Assembly (NCBI RefSeq): GCF_036250675.1
Contig: NZ_CP109592.1
Location: 9,362,001-9,426,000 of the forward strand
DNA length: 64,000 nucleotides
Direction of reading: 5' to 3'
Source of the DNA: Streptomyces sp. NBC_01689
GTDB taxonomy: Bacteria > Actinomycetota > Actinomycetes > Streptomycetales > Streptomycetaceae
The notes under the pieces were generated by a model. That model made no database searches and was not told the DNA's origin. It saw only the letters and a program-made list of their open reading frames with translations. A program made the translations under genes and the position numbers. How positions within the stretch are numbered: the first letter of the stretch is position 1; every line of letters begins with the position of its first letter. Below are positions 45,286-53,983 of this stretch, in pieces.

Positions 45286-45727
45286 CGCACCCTCATCACT
45301 CTCCGTCGGAAGCCGTCGCAAGGACCAGTCGAGCACATGGGGCACTCGATGCGGCAGATGGTCACGCTGCCGCGAGCGCCGGCCTTGTCTCTGGAGCGCA
45401 CCGTATCCCGTGGCAGCACGTGATGATCATTCATACAGCTGATGCACGCGCTCGGCACGCTCGGGCCACGCATTCATCGCCGACACCGCGCTCGTTCATA
45501 GCCGACACTGCGCTCGCCGGTTCTCGGCCTCTTCGTCGGCGGACACGTTCCAGCCGTGAGACCGGGGCTCTGTTCTGCGTCGGCGAGTCGATATGGGTTC
45601 GACCTCGCCGATCGCCAGGGCGATCCGACCATCCTGCGCACCTGCAGCGAGCTCAAGGCCCTGTACTTCTGTGAACTCCGTCTCGACGGCGCGAACGAGG
45701 ACGCCGCGGTGTGTCCGTCCATCGGTT
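45286..45727. other. Intergenic, one short doubtful frame
   Basis: A plus-strand frame ending at 45738 has a protein-like stretch (DLADRQGDPTILRTCSELKA) but no start site or known family; it may be a gene fragment. Otherwise nothing. Confidence 0.35.
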
Positions 45728-46108
45728 TCAGAGGGTGAGTCCGACAGGGCCATAGGTGCTGCAGAACTCGCAATCACAGCTGCTCAGGGAGTTCGCCCGG
45801 CAGTGGGCCGTCGGCCAGTAGCGGGATACGCAAGGCCCCTGGTCGTCGAGTGGTGTCTCGTCGCGCGGCAACATCCTGTCGCACCAGGTGCAGCGGACGG
45901 CCGCGGGCACACCGGCCTCCCGCAGCCGCCGGGCCGCGACGACGGCCGTGTCGAGCGGGACTTCCTCCACGACCTCCGCAGGGGTACTGCCCAGAAGAAG
46001 CTTGCTTCGCCAGAGGCTCAGTCCGGTCACCGCTTTGACCGCCTGCAGGGCCCTGTGGCCTCCGGCCCCGGATTCGGTCACCAGCACGGTGAAACCCGGC
46101 TCCTCCAT
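45728..46108 (-). CDS. L7/L12-C-terminal-like domain protein with Cys tail
   Basis: 126 residues from ATG 46108. Residues about 8-70 follow the ribosomal L7/L12 C-terminal pattern: FTVLVTESG, HRALQAVKAVTGLSLWRSKL, LLGSTPAEVVEEVPLDTAVV and AARRLREAGVPAAVR. A second part is rich in Cys (CTWCDR, AHCRAN, SSCDCEFC), probably a zinc-binding tail. It is not a ribosomal L12 (too short a match, wrong context). Role unknown; the L12-like domain is used elsewhere as a binding module. Confidence 0.7.
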   Translation of the reverse strand: MEEPGFTVLVTESGAGGHRALQAVKAVTGLSLWRSKLLLGSTPAEVVEEVPLDTAVVAARRLREAGVPAAVRCTWCDRMLPRDETPLDDQGPCVSRYWPTAHCRANSLSSCDCEFCSTYGPVGLTL

Positions 46109-46424
46109 GGACACACCTCCTCCGGCGACGGGCCCGTCGCCCTCAGTATGCTGACGGAGAGAGTCCTCAGCCCTTGGTTTTCAGGTGACCGGTCAGCTCC
46201 CGAGCAACGGTGGCTTCACGAACGCGACTTCTGCGATGGGGCTGATCGATGCCGAAAGCGTTTCACGTGTTGGCGACGGTCAGGGAGCGAGGAGCATTCG
46301 TCTCCTCCGGAGTGCGATGCCCGCGACCGAGGCGATCAGTAAAAGGAGCAGTGACGGCCCAGCGGCCCGGACTTGAGGTTGGCCGCGGCGCTCTCGTGCT
46401 CCCTACGCGGCGTACCCTGGCGTT
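46109..46424. other. Intergenic, nothing recognised
   Basis: No supported frame or RNA structure was seen between the L12-like gene and the SDR gene. Confidence 0.35.
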
Positions 46425-47360
46425 CTACGAGGACTTCGCCCGGGTGAGCAGGTCCTGCGAGACGTCCCACAGACGCCGGGCGTTCTCGGGGTCGACGGCG
46501 TACCGGGCGACGCCGTGAAGTGTGCCGGAGCGCCGGTCGACGACCTCCGTCTCGTTGCAGTCCACGAAGTACCGGCCGCCGACGCCCTCAAGGTGGGGCG
46601 AGGTGGCCAGGAGGACGGAGGTCGCGGCGCCTTGCTCGACGCTCTTGATCAGCTCGGGAGGAACCCGGCCGCTGCCTCGTCCGCCCGTGTGGCGCTGCAG
46701 GTTCGTGTAAATCGCGCCCGGCATCAAGGCGTTGGCCGTGATGTTGGCGTCGGCCCAGCGCCGGGTCGCCTCGACCGCGAAGAGGATGTTCGCCGTCTTG
46801 GACTGGCCGTAAGCCAGCCACGGATCGTACCGGCGGAAGGCGAAGTTGACGTCGTCCCATACGACGGGCGACTGTTGATGACCGGTGGAACTCACCACGA
46901 CGACACGGGCGTTGCCGTCGGCGGCCAACGCGTCACGCAGTCCGGTGGCCAGGGCGAAGTGGCCCAAGTGGTTGGTGGCGAACTGCAGCTCCCAGCCTTG
47001 TTCGGTGTACTGCTCGGGACAGGCCATGACGCCCGCGTTGTTCAGCAGGATGTGCAGAGGGCCCTGCCAGGCGCCGGTGAAGGCGGTGACGGACGCCGGA
47101 TCGGCGAGGTCGAGAGGTGCGACCCGTACGTCCGGGTTGCCGGTCGAAGCGGTGATGCCCCTGGCGGCGCGCTCGCCCGCCACTGTGTCACGCACCGCGA
47201 GGGTGACGCCGGCGCCGGTCGCGGCCAGGACACGCGCCGTCTCGGCCCCGATGCCGGACGAAGCGCCGGTGACCACCGCCTGACGGCCGGCAAGAACCAC
47301 CCCTTCCGCCACCTCCGCGGCCGTGCTCTCGAAGCCGAAGGGGGTGGTGACGGTACTCAT
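46425..47360 (-). CDS. SDR oxidoreductase, WWOX/retinol-dehydrogenase-like
   Basis: 311 residues from ATG 47360 with GGAGG upstream. TGASSGIG loop, LLNNAGVMACP, VVSSTGHQQSPV and YGQSKTANILFAVEATRRW (Y-x-x-x-K). The FRRYDPWLAYGQSK block is typical of the light-dependent-protochlorophyllide-reductase/retinol-dehydrogenase-like SDRs found widely in Streptomyces. In line with a second SDR and divergent from a LysR gene. Confidence 0.93.
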   Translation of the reverse strand: MSTVTTPFGFESTAAEVAEGVVLAGRQAVVTGASSGIGAETARVLAATGAGVTLAVRDTVAGERAARGITASTGNPDVRVAPLDLADPASVTAFTGAWQGPLHILLNNAGVMACPEQYTEQGWELQFATNHLGHFALATGLRDALAADGNARVVVVSSTGHQQSPVVWDDVNFAFRRYDPWLAYGQSKTANILFAVEATRRWADANITANALMPGAIYTNLQRHTGGRGSGRVPPELIKSVEQGAATSVLLATSPHLEGVGGRYFVDCNETEVVDRRSGTLHGVARYAVDPENARRLWDVSQDLLTRAKSS

Positions 47361-47421
47361 GAACAACCTCCGTGCGGTACTGGGTTTCCTGCTGGGATGT
47401 GTGGCCGCCGGCTCCGGGCGT

Positions 47422-48309
47422 TCAAGGCGTGACCAGACGGTCCTGCTCCACCGGTGGCGTGCCGTCGTGCCAGTCCAGAGCTTTGCCGAACCGGACGAGT
47501 TCGCCGTAGAGGGAAGGGTCGACGTGGTCGGAGAAGACCAGGTCGAGTACGGCTTCGGCTGCCTGGGCGGGCGACTGTGCCTGGCTGTAGTCGCTGAACC
47601 AGGGGCGCGAGGTGGCGGTGTCGACCATGCCGGGGCACACGGAAGCGACGAGCGTGCCGGTCGCGAGGTCGTGCCCGCGGCGTTCGGCGGCGAACGCACG
47701 GACGGCGGCGACCTGTGCCACCTTCGAGGGCACGTTCAGCCAGACGGGCCAGCCAGCCGCCCGCGCGGTCCCGTGGTGGATGGCGCCGCGCCACGACTCG
47801 ACGGCGTACTCGACCTGATCGAGGCTCGCTCCGTCGAACAAGTGATGCAGGCGCGCATCGAGATGACCGAGGGTGCCCAGACTGCTGGCCACGACGAGCA
47901 GTCGGCCACCCGGTCGCAGAACCGGGCCGAAGGCCCGCAGCATCGTGTGGGTCGCGGTGTTGGACACATCGATGAACTCGTCGGCCCGTTCGGCCTGCGA
48001 CTCCTCCGGCAGCAGGCGGGCGACGGCATTCGAGAGGACGACGTCGACCCCTCCCAGCCGAGAGCGGAGGTCATCGGCGAGGCGGGCGACGGCCTCGGAA
48101 TCGGTGACGTCGAGGACACGGCCCTCGACGCGGGCGCGCGTACGGGGAAGCCCGGCGACCTCGCGGGCGGCGTCCGAAACCCGCTCGGCGTCGCGTCCGG
48201 TGAGCAGGACCAGGCCGTCCCGTCGCATACGGGCCGCAAGCCCTTCGGCAAGGGCGCGGCCAAGTCCTTGGTTGGCGCCTGTCACCAGGGCGACACGTGA
48301 GTTGTTCAT
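47422..48309 (-). CDS. SDR oxidoreductase, LysR-paired
   Basis: 295 residues from ATG 48309. ALVTGANQGLGRALAEGLAA is the cofactor loop, then VLDVTDSEAVARLADDLRSR and DVVLSNAVARLLP (NNAG replaced by SNAV), LVVASSLGTLGHL and a C-terminal block TLVASVCPGMVDTATSRPW. The expected Y-x-x-x-K region is VWLNVPSKVAQVA, with Asn in place of Tyr, so catalysis may differ. Divergent from the LysR gene; a 17-bp palindrome lies between. Confidence 0.85.
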   Translation of the reverse strand: MNNSRVALVTGANQGLGRALAEGLAARMRRDGLVLLTGRDAERVSDAAREVAGLPRTRARVEGRVLDVTDSEAVARLADDLRSRLGGVDVVLSNAVARLLPEESQAERADEFIDVSNTATHTMLRAFGPVLRPGGRLLVVASSLGTLGHLDARLHHLFDGASLDQVEYAVESWRGAIHHGTARAAGWPVWLNVPSKVAQVAAVRAFAAERRGHDLATGTLVASVCPGMVDTATSRPWFSDYSQAQSPAQAAEAVLDLVFSDHVDPSLYGELVRFGKALDWHDGTPPVEQDRLVTP

Positions 48310-48355
48310 GCAGGCCAGGCTAGGAACGCCGCATCCATGAGTCCAACGAAAGTCG

Positions 48356-48372
48356 CGCATATGTGGTATGCG
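48356..48372. promoter_or_regulatory. Probable LysR binding site
   Basis: CGCATA-TGTGG-TATGCG, a perfect 6-5-6 inverted repeat in the 71-base space between the divergent SDR and LysR genes, 8 bases before the LysR start. Size fits a LysR-type box. Confidence 0.65.
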
Positions 48373-48380
48373 TAAACGTC

Positions 48381-49310
48381 ATGGACTTCACCGACGTGTC
48401 GCTCACCGCGCTGCGCGTCTTCCGCGCCGTCACCGAGCAGGGAACCTTTACGGCTGCCGCCGCGTCCCTGGGCTACACGCAGTCGGCCGTGTCCCGGCAG
48501 ATCGCCGCGATCGAACGGGCCGCGGGCACGGAACTCCTCGAACGGCGCCGCGAGGGCGTACGGCTCACCACAGCCGGGCGCCTCGTGATGCGCCGTGCCA
48601 CGGTCGTGCTCGACGAGATCGACGCGGCCGCCCGCGAACTGAACGGTCTGCCCGAGCAGTCAGCCACAGTGCGCCTCGGCTGGCTGCCCACCGCCGGCGC
48701 CTTCCTGGTTCCCCGCACCTTGGCCGCCTTGCAGCACACGGACCCCGGCATCCGGGTCGTCGGCCGAGAGGGCGGCACACCGGCCCTGGTTCGCGCCCTG
48801 CGCGCCGGGATTCTCGACCTGGCACTGCTCGCCTCGGCCCCACCCTTCCGGCCCCCGGACACCGAGTCGCCCCCGCTTGCCCTGGAGACCCTCACCGAAC
48901 GCGCCCTGTGTCTGGCCGTGCCTGCAGCGCATCCACTCGCCCGCGGCGACTTCGTCGACGTGGCCGACCTGCGCGGGCAGCGCTGGATCGCGGGGTCCGC
49001 CTCGGGAGAGGACCGGCTGATGGGCGTGTGGCCAGGGCTGGACGAACGACCGGAGATCACCCACACGGCCCGCGACTGGCTGGCCAAGCTCCAACTCGTC
49101 GCGGCGGGATGCGGATTGACCACGGTGCCCGCGACCTTGGCTGCCGCCGCACCCCAGGGCGTCCGTATCCTGCCCGTCCGGGGTGGCCCGCAGGAGCAGC
49201 GACGCCTCCTTCTCGCCCGCCCACCCCAGAGGCCGACCGAGGCGGTGGCCCGTGTAGCGGCTGCCTTGCGGGCGACGGCCCTCAACTCCGTCAGCTCCGC
49301 GGCCACTTGA
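48381..49310 (+). CDS. LysR-family transcriptional regulator
   Basis: 309 residues. The winged HTH at residues about 5-64 contains LRVFRAVTEQGTFTAAAASL, GYTQSAVSRQIAAIERAAGT and LLERRREGVRLTTAGR. The periplasmic-binding-like effector domain follows (RLGWLPTAGAFLVPRTLAAL, LDLALLAS, VAAGCGLTTVPATLA). Probably controls the divergent SDR and its own synthesis. Confidence 0.94.
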   Translation: MDFTDVSLTALRVFRAVTEQGTFTAAAASLGYTQSAVSRQIAAIERAAGTELLERRREGVRLTTAGRLVMRRATVVLDEIDAAARELNGLPEQSATVRLGWLPTAGAFLVPRTLAALQHTDPGIRVVGREGGTPALVRALRAGILDLALLASAPPFRPPDTESPPLALETLTERALCLAVPAAHPLARGDFVDVADLRGQRWIAGSASGEDRLMGVWPGLDERPEITHTARDWLAKLQLVAAGCGLTTVPATLAAAAPQGVRILPVRGGPQEQRRLLLARPPQRPTEAVARVAAALRATALNSVSSAAT

Positions 49311-49363
49311 CTGACTTCGGCCCCGGTGGATGACGCCGTGCGCCTCGATCGCGTGCCGGTCCG

Positions 49364-49948
49364 TCAGGTCCCGCTGTTCTTGAACCAGTCCGGTGCGAGG
49401 ATCGACATCACGACGGCGTCCACTCGCTCGCCCTCCCACAGCAGGGCGTCCCGCAGGACGCCCTCGGCGACGAAGCCCACCTTCTCGTAGACACGGCGGG
49501 CCCGTGGGTTGAACGCGTACACCTCCAGTGAGATGCGGTGCAGACCCAGCCGCGTGAAGCCGTATCCGACGATCAGTCTGGTCGCCTCGGTCCCCTGACC
49601 ACGTCCGTGAGCGTCGGGCACGAAGGCGATACGGAAATTGCAGCTCTCGTTGTCCGCGTCCCACTCGTTGAGGACGGCTTCCCCCACGACCCGGCCCGTC
49701 GCCTTGTCCACCACGGCAAGGTCCAGCCGGTCTTCCTGGTCGCCACGACTTCCGTACCAGGCTCTTAGCTGCGCCTCACCGGGGTCGTCACGGTAGCCGG
49801 TGAGCCGTTTCACCTGCGCGTCCCGGAGCATGGGCGTCAACGCGACCGCGTCGTCCACCGTGACCGGCCGCAGCCTGACCAGCTCGCCGTCCAGTGTGGG
49901 CTTGGAACGGAAACGGGGAATCGCAACGCCTCGATCATCATCAGCCAC
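49364..49948 (-). CDS. GNAT acetyltransferase, RimJ/RimL type
   Basis: 194 residues from GTG 49948. LVRLRPVTVDDAVALTPMLR, DLAVVDKATGRVVGEAVLNE, FRIAFVPDAHGRGQGTEATR (acetyl-CoA loop), GLHRISLEVYAFNPRARRVY and EKVGFVAEGVLRDALLWEG. These are the standard RimJ/RimL order. The substrate could be a protein N-terminus or an amine compound. Confidence 0.92.
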   Translation of the reverse strand: MADDDRGVAIPRFRSKPTLDGELVRLRPVTVDDAVALTPMLRDAQVKRLTGYRDDPGEAQLRAWYGSRGDQEDRLDLAVVDKATGRVVGEAVLNEWDADNESCNFRIAFVPDAHGRGQGTEATRLIVGYGFTRLGLHRISLEVYAFNPRARRVYEKVGFVAEGVLRDALLWEGERVDAVVMSILAPDWFKNSGT

Positions 49949-50052
49949 TCCCGCAGTGTGCCCGCCCGACGGACCTCCCGTCCTGCGGATTTCCGTCCCG
50001 CGCGCGGCGGTGGTCGGGCGTACCGCGAGGCCCGGTCCTGCTTCGGACGCGT

Positions 50053-50526
50053 CTACCGCGAGGGGAGTGCGCGCCAGTCGGGGAGGTCTTCGAAGTGGAC
50101 GTCGTAGCGGCTCTGCTCGGGCAGGAGGGAGGTGAATTCCGCTTCGCCGCGGCTGATGGCGGCGAGCTGTTCGAAGTAGCCGAATCGTTCGATACCGGGG
50201 CTGAGGACGACGAAGACATCGGCGCTCTCGCCCTCGGCCGCTCCGAAGACGTGGGGGAGCCCTGGCGGTACGACGACGAGGCCGCCCTTTCCCACGGTGG
50301 TGAGTGTCTCGCCGAGGCGGAAGAGCATCGTTCCGCCCAGGACGTAGAAGAGTTCATGGGAGAGCTTGTGGTGGTGCGGGGGTGCCCCGTCGGCTCCGGT
50401 GGTGAGGGTGAGCCGGCTGGCGCTGACGGCGCCTCCGTCGGCGAGCAGCTCGAACGCGCCGTCCGTGAGTGCCGCCCCGGCCGCTTCGCCGGGGGGTACG
50501 ACCAGGGCGGAGGGTATGGCCTTCAT
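50053..50526 (-). CDS. Cupin-domain protein
   Basis: 157 residues from ATG 50526. Cupin motif 1 GADGAPPHHHKLSHELFYVL (His cluster for a metal) and motif 2 VVPPGLPHVFGAAEGESADV. A single-domain cupin of the kind found as small dioxygenases or binding proteins. Divergent from a TetR gene across two identical palindromes, so probably the TetR target. Confidence 0.88.
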   Translation of the reverse strand: MKAIPSALVVPPGEAAGAALTDGAFELLADGGAVSASRLTLTTGADGAPPHHHKLSHELFYVLGGTMLFRLGETLTTVGKGGLVVVPPGLPHVFGAAEGESADVFVVLSPGIERFGYFEQLAAISRGEAEFTSLLPEQSRYDVHFEDLPDWRALPSR

Positions 50527-50595
50527 GCGGTCGCTCCTTCGAGCGGACATTTCCTCACGTCGCTCCTCCTGTCGGGTCCCTGCCTACGCATTTAG

Positions 50596-50639
50596 CTGTA
50601 CATGTACAGTTGTACGGTACGCGCGCTGTACATGTACAG
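50596..50639. promoter_or_regulatory. Twin identical 14-bp palindromes (TetR operators)
   Basis: CTGTACATGTACAG occurs at 50596-50609 and again at 50626-50639, perfect and identical, 30 bases centre to centre (about three helical turns). They sit between divergent cupin and TetR starts, the second only 23 bases before the TetR ATG. Confidence 0.85.
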
Positions 50640-50662
50640 GTGACGGGTGTCACACTGCCCGT

Positions 50663-51301
50663 ATGGCAGCAGTGAATCCCCCGTCCTCGCAGGTAGAGCT
50701 GCCCGGAGCGCCTCCGCCCGCCGCGAACCGCACGCGGGACGGGGAGGCGACACGCGCCACGATCATCACGGCTGCCCGAGCGGCCTTCGACGAGAAGGGC
50801 TACGCGGGCACGTCGCTGCGCGAGATCGCCAGGAACGCGGGGGTCAAGCCCTCACTCGTCGTTCACTTCTACGGCTCGAAGGCGGGCCTTCTGGCCGCCA
50901 CCGTGGAATGGCCCTTCGACCCCGACACGGTCGTCCGCGAGGTGCTGGCCGGGGGCCCCGCTCACATCGGCGAGCGTCTGGCCCACGTGTTCCTCGGCAC
51001 CTGGGAGGAGGACGGTCGGCCCAACACGGCCCTGACCCTGCTGCACGCGGCATGCGAACGCCCTGAAGCAGCCACGCTGGCAAGAGAGTTGTTCACGACC
51101 TGCGTGATCGGCCCCATCGTCACGGCCATCGACCCGGAACGCGCCGAACTACGAGCGTCCCTGGTCGCCAGCCACCTGCTCGGCCTGCACGTGGGACGGT
51201 ACCTGCTGGAATTCGGCGCCATCACCGCCGCGGACACCGACCTGCTCGAACAGGCACTGGCATCCACCATCCAGCACCTCTGCACCGGCCCTGTCTGGTA
51301 G
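50663..51301 (+). CDS. TetR-family transcriptional regulator
   Basis: 212 residues. HTH: ATIITAARAAFDEKGYAGTS, LREIARNAGVKPSLVVHFYG and SKAGLLAAT. The C-terminal domain (DTVVREVLAGGPAHIGERLA onwards) is of the TetR_C type with the EDGRPNTALTLLHAACERPE segment. No clear ribosome binding site, and it may be translated from a near-leaderless transcript. Likely binds the twin palindromes upstream and represses itself and the cupin gene. Confidence 0.93.
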   Translation: MAAVNPPSSQVELPGAPPPAANRTRDGEATRATIITAARAAFDEKGYAGTSLREIARNAGVKPSLVVHFYGSKAGLLAATVEWPFDPDTVVREVLAGGPAHIGERLAHVFLGTWEEDGRPNTALTLLHAACERPEAATLARELFTTCVIGPIVTAIDPERAELRASLVASHLLGLHVGRYLLEFGAITAADTDLLEQALASTIQHLCTGPVW

Positions 51302-51457
51302 ATGGCCCCCCGACACCCCCTGACCATGGTCCGTGGCGCGACGCGGGGAGGACAGTGGCGATTTCCGCCATGGGCCCGCGCACGGTTTCCAGCGCGACAG
51401 GGGCCTGTGCCCGTGCCTCACCGGTAGTTCGTGATCATTCGGGGGCAGAGTGGAGGC

Positions 51458-51961
51458 ATGACTCCCTACGCGACGATGCCGTACCACCTTGGGACCCAGC
51501 GGCTGATACTGCGCCCCTGGGCCGAGTCGGACGCCACCGACTTCTGCGCCCTCCTCTCCGAACGCGGCAAGGGGACTCCCTCGGTCGAGCACATCCGCAC
51601 GTCCATCGCGGAACTGCTCACCGCGACAGCGACCACGGGGATCGCCCTGCTGCCCATCGAGCGCCGTGACGAGGGCGACTTCATCGGCTACTGCGGGCTG
51701 ATCGTCGGCCGCTCCACCCTGGACGAGCCCGAAATCGCGTATGAGCTGTTCCAGCACGCGCATGGCCGTGGCTACGCCACCGAGGCAGCCGGCGTGGTGC
51801 TCGATGCGGCTGCCGCGACCGGGCGAAAGCGGCTCTGGGCGACCGTAGGCGCGTGGAACACACCCTCACTCCGCGTCCTCGAGAAGCTGGAGTTCGACCG
51901 GGATCACGTCTCCACCGAGGACAACGGCGAAGTGGTCTGGCTGACACGTTCGATCCCGTGA
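51458..51961 (+). CDS. GNAT acetyltransferase
   Basis: 167 residues from ATG 51458, with GGAGG upstream. LGTQRLILRPWAESDATDFC, EIAYELFQHAHGRGYATEAA (acetyl-CoA loop H-G-R-G-Y-A), RLWATVGAWNTPSLRVLEKL and EFDRDH. RimJ/RimL-like, substrate unknown. Confidence 0.92.
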   Translation: MTPYATMPYHLGTQRLILRPWAESDATDFCALLSERGKGTPSVEHIRTSIAELLTATATTGIALLPIERRDEGDFIGYCGLIVGRSTLDEPEIAYELFQHAHGRGYATEAAGVVLDAAAATGRKRLWATVGAWNTPSLRVLEKLEFDRDHVSTEDNGEVVWLTRSIP

Positions 51962-51989
51962 CGCGAGAGCGCACTCCACGGGGCCCGGG

Positions 51990-52271
51990 GTGATCAGCCT
52001 GCTCAACTCCCGCGCGGTCACCGTCTACCTGTGGCACTCCTTCGCGCTGGTGCTGACCGAGCCGTTGATCGACCCGCTGTGGAGCAACAGCTTCTTCTAC
52101 GACCACCTGCAGTGGCTGCTGGCGAGCCAGTGGACCCCGCTCGTGATCGCCGTTCCGCTCATCTGTCTGGCGATCCTGCTCTTCGGCTGGATCGAGGACG
52201 TCGCGGCCCGGCGCCGCCCGCGGCTCTTCCCCTACTCGCGCCGCGCCAAGGGCCGGCGACGAGGACGCTGA
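51990..52271 (+). pseudogene. Acyltransferase-3 C-terminal remnant
   Basis: 93 residues starting at a GTG: LLNSRAVTVYLWHSFALVLT, then a second TM segment (LVIAVPLICLAILLFGWIED) and a basic tail (RAKGRRRGR). This matches the last two TM helices and cytoplasmic end of membrane acyltransferases (acyl_transf_3). About 300 upstream residues are absent, and the preceding gene is an unrelated GNAT, so the gene is truncated. Confidence 0.7.
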
Positions 52272-52456
52272 GGTCCGTCCCGTGATCCCCGGCGGGCGCA
52301 CGGCGACGGCTACGGCACCTCGCCGCGTTGTCCGATCGTGTCGACGGCGGCCGGCCGCGGCTCCTCGACCGTCCGGATCCACCGGCCCTGGATCTCGTGG
52401 ACGGGCACGGGGTCCGGGCAGTGCGGCTTGCGCCGCCCGCCGGGCGCGGGCGGGGG

Positions 52457-53038
52457 TCAGGTGGTGCGGGCCCTGAGGTGGGTCCGTTCTCCCTGGGCGC
52501 CGAAGAGGATCAGGAGTTCCACGGTGCGGTCGTCGTCGGGGCCGAGCCAGTGCGGCACGTGGGTGTCGAACTCGGCGGCCTCGCCGGGCTTGAGGATCAC
52601 GGTCTGGTCGCCGAGAAGCAGGCGCAGGCGGCCCGCGAGGACGTAGACCCATTCGAAGCCCTCGTGGGTGTTGAGCCGCGGTTCGGCGTCGGGGCGGGGC
52701 GGGATGAGGAGTTTGTGGGCCTGGACGCCGCCGGGCCGGCTCAGCGGCACGAAGGTCATGCCGTTGCGGGTGACCGGTTTGAGGTGGATGCGCGGATCGC
52801 CGGTACGCGGCGCCCCGACCAGCTCGTCCAGGGGAACGGCGTAGACCTCCGCGAGCGGCAGGAGCATCTCGAGGGTCGGTTTGCGGGTACCGCCTTCGAG
52901 GCGCGAGAGCGTGCTCTCGTTGATCCCGGTCTGCTCGGCGAGGCCGGCGAGCGTCAGTCCGTGCCGCAGGCGCAGGTCCCGCAGCCGCGGCCCGACGGCG
53001 GCCAGCCGCTCCTTCCGGATGTCATGTGCGGCGCTCAT
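52457..53038 (-). CDS. XRE-family regulator with cupin sensor
   Basis: 193 residues from ATG 53038. HTH (about 15-72): GPRLRDLRLRHGLTLAGLAE, QTGINESTLSRLEGGTRKPT and LEMLLPLAEVYAVPLDELVG. Cupin_2 sensor (about 110-185): THEGFEWVYVLAGRLRLLLG, VILKPGEAAEFDTHVPHWLG. Common architecture for regulators of small-molecule catabolism or efflux. The divergent methyltransferase gene may be the target. Confidence 0.93.
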   Translation of the reverse strand: MSAAHDIRKERLAAVGPRLRDLRLRHGLTLAGLAEQTGINESTLSRLEGGTRKPTLEMLLPLAEVYAVPLDELVGAPRTGDPRIHLKPVTRNGMTFVPLSRPGGVQAHKLLIPPRPDAEPRLNTHEGFEWVYVLAGRLRLLLGDQTVILKPGEAAEFDTHVPHWLGPDDDRTVELLILFGAQGERTHLRARTT

Positions 53039-53303
53039 GCCTACGAGCATGCTGAAACGGCATGAGGCTTTGCAAGTTCGGCGGTGGCCGCCGCAGTGTC
53101 GTACCAGCGGTCCGCCGTGGACCCGGTGAGCCGCCCGTGACCTGCCGCCTTCCCCGAACCTGCTGAGGTCGGACCCCCGGTGATGACCAACTTCCGCGCC
53201 GGCACGGCCCTGTTCACCCTCGCCCTCGCGGCCACCGGCTTCATCGTCAACGGTCGCCGCACCACATCAGCCTCGCGACCACCCGCACCGAAAGGCCCCG
53301 TAC

Positions 53304-53936
53304 ATGAACACCGCCAACGAGTCCGCCGCGTTCTGGGAGAAGCACTACGCGGGCATGGACGAGCAGTGGGGCACCAGGCCCAACGCCGTCCTGACCACCC
53401 TGCTCGCCGACCTGGCCCCCCTCCCCGGGACCGCTCTGGATCTGGGGTGCGGGCACGGCGGCGACGCCCTCTGGCTCGCCGCCCAGGGCTGGGACGTCAC
53501 CGCTGTGGACGTGGCACGGACCGCCCTCGACCGCGTCGCGGCGGGCGCCGCGGCCACCGGTGTCACCGACCGGGTGCACGCGAGACGACACGACCTCGGC
53601 GAAACCTTCCCCGACGGCACCTACGACCTGGTCACCGCCACCTACTTCCACACCCCGGTTGCCCTCGCCCGCGAGCAGGTCCTGCGCCGGGCCGCCCAAG
53701 CCGTAGCCCCCGGAGGACTGCTGATCGTGATCGAACACGCCTCCACCGCCCCCTGGTCCTGGCAGGCCGGTCAGGACATCCGGCACCCCACCCCCGACGA
53801 CGTCATCGCCTGGCTCCGGCTCGACGACGCTTGGCACGTCGCCCGGAGCGAAGCGCCCCGGCGCACCGCCACCGGTCCTGGAGGACGAACCGCGACCGTC
53901 ACCGACAACGTCATCGCCGTCCAGCGCACCAGCTGA
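53304..53936 (+). CDS. Class I SAM-dependent methyltransferase
   Basis: 210 residues starting MNTANESAAFWEKHYAGMDE. Motif I ALDLGCGHGGDALWLAAQGW, then VTAVDVARTALDRVAAGA, motif II TYDLVTATYFHTPVA and VAPGGLLIVIEHAS. A thiopurine/tellurite-resistance-like small methyltransferase group. Divergent from the XRE-cupin regulator. A short frame just upstream (53182-53295) is not supported as a gene. Confidence 0.92.
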   Translation: MNTANESAAFWEKHYAGMDEQWGTRPNAVLTTLLADLAPLPGTALDLGCGHGGDALWLAAQGWDVTAVDVARTALDRVAAGAAATGVTDRVHARRHDLGETFPDGTYDLVTATYFHTPVALAREQVLRRAAQAVAPGGLLIVIEHASTAPWSWQAGQDIRHPTPDDVIAWLRLDDAWHVARSEAPRRTATGPGGRTATVTDNVIAVQRTS

Positions 53937-53983
53937 TCCACCGGCGTGACGGAACCGAGGACCACCCCCGACCACAGCGGGGT

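Noticed and set aside
45556..45738. 60-codon frame with a protein-like stretch
   Set aside because: No start signal or recognised family; too little to call.
53182..53295. Short frame MTNFRAGTALFTLALAATGF in front of a methyltransferase gene
   Set aside because: Has a hydrophobic stretch but no family match and no clear ribosome binding site; possibly a fragment, not supported as a gene.
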